Shown here one piece after another: positions 38,810-41,238 of a DNA stretch of 41,238 nucleotides. A program made the translations under genes and the position numbers. The stretch is from positions 1 through 41,238 of the forward strand of contig JARBJD010000494.1 in assembly GCA_033064195.1 (NCBI GenBank), in the 5' to 3' direction. Below the pieces are notes generated by a model. It made no database searches. It had not been told where the DNA came from and worked only from the letters and a program-made list of their open reading frames with translations. Each line of letters opens with the position of its first letter. The stretch's first letter is position 1. Origin of the DNA: Blattamonas nauphoetae (Eukaryota > Preaxostyla > Oxymonadida).

Positions 38810-39975
38810 TTGGAACAGCCTGGTCCTGCCCCAAAGCCCCGACGATCATACACCATTCTCACGCCTCGTGAACGCGAATTGGTCCTCGATGAAGTGAAGG
38901 AAGGGAAGAAGTACGATTTGATTGTCGAAAAGTGGAACATCTCGAAAGGAACAATCAACAACATCGCATCTGGAAAACCTGCTCCCAAGCCTCGTGGGGA
39001 GCAGTCTATCGAAAAATCACTCCAGAAATTTCACGATCAATGAATGATGCAATTCTTCAAAACCCACTCTTGAAGGAGAAGAACTCAAAACTCTCGTCGA
39101 GGAGAATCATGGAACATCGGTTGCAGTGTCGACAATCAATGCTCACCTAACTTCACCAAAATGGTGGAACACGGGTGTACAAAGTTCACTGTGAAGAAAG
39201 TCGAACTGCTCCAACACGAACGCAATTCGGAGGAAACAAAGGACGCGAGACTCGACTATCTTCAGCGATACGCAACAACATTCTCTCAAGGTGGATTTGC
39301 TGTCTACATCGACGAAACTTCCTTCAACAAGACCTGCTTCCAAAATCAAGGTCGTGCTCCAATCGGTCAGCGTTGCCTTCAACGAGTTCGTCGATTGCAA
39401 ACGGAAAATCTCACTGCAATCACAGCGATCTCTGAAGCGTGGGGTGTTGTTCATGTGACGGGTTCAAGGAACTGTGTCTGCTCTTGAATTCCAACATTTC
39501 CTCCTCTCACTTTTGAGTCCCTTCAAAGAAGAACGAATGAAAGCTGCACACTGATTATGGACAATGTTGGCTTGCACAAGACGGATGAGGTGAAAGAGCT
39601 CATCAGATCGAAAAATTACACAACTCTGTTCACTCCACCAAATTCATGTGAGTTGAATCCGATCGAGTACGTCTTTGGCATGTGGAAGGTGGGAGTTCGA
39701 TTCCTTCTCATGTCAGAACAGAGGATCAACTGCGGATTCATCTTTCGGAATCTCTCAGTGCAATTCCTCATCGGAAGATATCCGCGGCCATCAGATTTGT
39801 GTCTCTCAGACTTCATCCAATTGTCGCTCGCCGAGGTGATTTGGCTCTCAATCGAACACAAGAACAGTTCAACCGCGATTCGAACGGCCCACATGCTCCA
39901 AGTCCGCAAGCAATCATGCCACAGACCACGGACCACGAGTGGAAGAACCTGAAGAATAAACTGCTTCATCAATAA
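38810..39975 (+). pseudogene. Tc1/mariner (IS630-type) DD34E transposase, decayed
   Basis: N-terminal helix-turn-helix: LTPRERELVLDEVKEGKKYD ... WNISKGTINNIASG, then KPAPKPRG, an AT-hook-like linker. Catalytic motifs: first Asp in VYIDETSFNKT (about 39303), second Asp in IMDNVGLHKT (about 39556), Glu in LNPIEYVFGMW with exactly 34 residues between the second Asp and Glu (DD34E). The C-terminus ends at a stop at 39973-39975. Coding sense moves between frames about five times (near 39.00, 39.07, 39.16, 39.45 and 39.69 kb), plus a stop just before IMDN, so it is inactive. The right end of its element is the array ending at 40266; the left end was not found. Confidence 0.88.
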
Positions 39976-40026
39976 TTCACCACACAAGAGTGTTTCCCTT
40001 CGTTCTGTCAGTCTTTTCTAAAACAG

Positions 40027-40266
40027 GTGGTCTCAAAATAAATCCGAAAAGAGCCGTTCATTTCTGAACAATCACTGTTCATTTCGAATAATCATTGTTC
40101 ATTTCAGAAAAATCACTGTTCATTTACGAATAATTCATGTTCATTTCTGAAAAATTAAAATTCATTTCTGAACAATCATGTTCATTTCTGAACAATCAAA
40201 ACACATTTCTGAACAATTATGTTCATTTCTGAATAATTAAAATACAATTCAGAACTAGTCGAGCTG
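40027..40266. repeat. Right terminal region of the Tc1/mariner element: TTCATTTCTGAA array
   Basis: From 40057 on, about ten 18-20-bp units TTCATTTCTGAACAATCA and variants, ending TTCAGAACTAGTCGAGCTG, then TA at 40267-40268. The terminus is the reverse complement of the left end of E1 at 27849. The inner edge is GGTCTCAAAATAAATCCG. The insertion site is inside transposase copy 3. Confidence 0.82.
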
Positions 40267-40268
40267 TA

Positions 40269-41190
40269 GTCCGTGTGTGAAAAAATCAAATAAAGAGTCT
40301 GAAGACGTAATAGGAGAAACTAAATGATGATCAACATAATTTGTGAAAAAACCAAACTCAGAGTCACACACGTTTTTCCGTGCTGCTCTGAAAATAAAGA
40401 GTATGTAACAGTTTTCTCCGAAGGGAGAATGCTTGGACGAAAGTAAGAAACCTAAGAAATACTGGTTGCGAAAGTGCGGGCCAGCATCTGTAAAATAAAA
40501 ATATTCTTTTGATGAACATAATCTTGCATGTCGAGAACATCTGAAAGACATTCTTCGACGAAGCGGTGATCGTGTGTAGTGATGGGAGACAGAAAGTTGT
40601 GATGTGTTAAAATTAATTGGTTGTGATGTGTGTGATATACCGAAATGCATAAATGCAGAAACGGAAGTATTAACGAAAAGTCATGACCAGTCTGGTCACG
40701 AGATAAAGGAAGATGCCAATTTTCTTTAAAATCAAGAACGATGACCAAAGTCATCGGTGAGGTGAATATTGTCTTGTTGTAAAATCGCGTTGTTTTGTGC
40801 GATAATCTTGTGTTTTTATTTCTTCTATTTCTTTTTTTCTTTTCTGGTATCTGTTTGTTTTGTGATGCCAGAGTTTTATGTTTTTCTAGGAAATCTCCAC
40901 GAGCACATACACTGCATAGGTCCGTCCGACATTCTGGTTTCCTCAGGAATCTTGTTTTCGGCAAAATGTTGAGTAATGCATCGTGGTCTTTCCTTCTTCC
41001 TTTAATTTGTTGTAAAAGTCTTTTTGTTGTATGGAGTAATCTTTTCTGGTTTTGTTTTGTTTTTGTTTGTTTTGTGTTTTGTTTTGGCTGTGTGGGTGAG
41101 ATTGCCAAATGAAGAGGTGGTTTGGATGGTGGGAGCTGTCAATATTGGACTAGGAGGGCAGACAAAATCGACGTCGCTCTCGTCTAACGT
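40269..41190 (-). pseudogene. DDE transposase, copy 3 (N-terminal and catalytic part)
   Basis: Minus-strand relative of copy 1: LDESDVDFVCPPSP (about 41175-41135) matches LDDSDVDF; then FLRKPECRTDLCSVCARG, VLDFKENWHLPLSRDQTGHD, HDHRFVEECL, FTDAGPHFRNQYFLGFLLSS and KNVCDSEFGFFTN. At least two frame changes (after the Lys-rich N-terminus, and just before FTDAGPH). The exon start at about 41190 follows TTTAG, matching the first intron acceptor of copy 1. The C-terminal domain is missing because the Tc1/mariner element is inserted at TA 40267-40268; it is not found on the far side. Upstream sequence leaves the window. Confidence 0.82.
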
Positions 41191-41238
41191 ATCTTCTATT
41201 GTCTTCTCTAAATGCTAACAAGTTGAGATAATCAGGAC

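Overview
The window looks like nuclear DNA of an anaerobic protist, most likely an oxymonad close to Blattamonas nauphoetae. Three things suggest this. Broken copies of two large protein families that I associate from memory with that genome are present: a helical-repeat family ending in a conserved SEGFED motif (5.2-6.0 kb) and a parallel beta-helix surface-protein family (32.6-33.7 kb). Introns begin GTATGT, GTATTT, GTTTGT, GTATAT or GTAAGT, and several are only 33-36 nt long. The standard stop codons are used. The species call is an inference; no database was consulted.

Layout. 1-3.3 kb holds a 30-bp minisatellite and ~140-bp dyad-bearing repeats. 3.4-4.8 kb is an intron-bearing DDE transposase (copy 1), followed by a short conserved segment read from the other strand. 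5.2-9.7 kb carries broken host genes, a 26-bp minisatellite and an ABC-transporter remnant. 10.9-12.05 kb has two minus-strand genes of viral style. About 12.12-26.83 kb is a virus-like element bounded by inverted repeats of ~0.63 and ~0.83 kb. Its left half has a plus-strand structural block: two small MAPG proteins, an intact 627-aa capsid-like protein and a broken paralogue of it. The middle is repeat-rich and mostly non-coding. Its right half has an intact 823-aa primase-polymerase/SF3 helicase on the minus strand. 27.0-29.4 kb is a nest of DNA transposons: transposase copy 2 invaded by a TA-targeting element, which was itself invaded by a 1.3-kb TA-targeting element. 29.5-36.8 kb carries host genes, mostly broken. 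37.0-38.5 kb is a near-perfect 1.53-kb fold-back element with TA target duplication. 38.8-40.27 kb is a decayed Tc1/mariner (DD34E) element whose right end is an array of TTCAGAAATGAA-type repeats and which sits inside transposase copy 3 (40.27-41.19 kb).

The most interesting object is the virus-like element. Most of its genes share an A/T-rich module that runs directly into the start codon (TTTTTATTT..ATAAATG), resembling the late promoters of some large cytoplasmic DNA viruses. It has a primase-helicase and capsid-like genes, but I see no DNA polymerase B, integrase, protease or packaging ATPase. Octamer iterons (GTGGACCT) lie just inside both ends. It is treated here as a fossil: its two largest genes look whole, others are broken.
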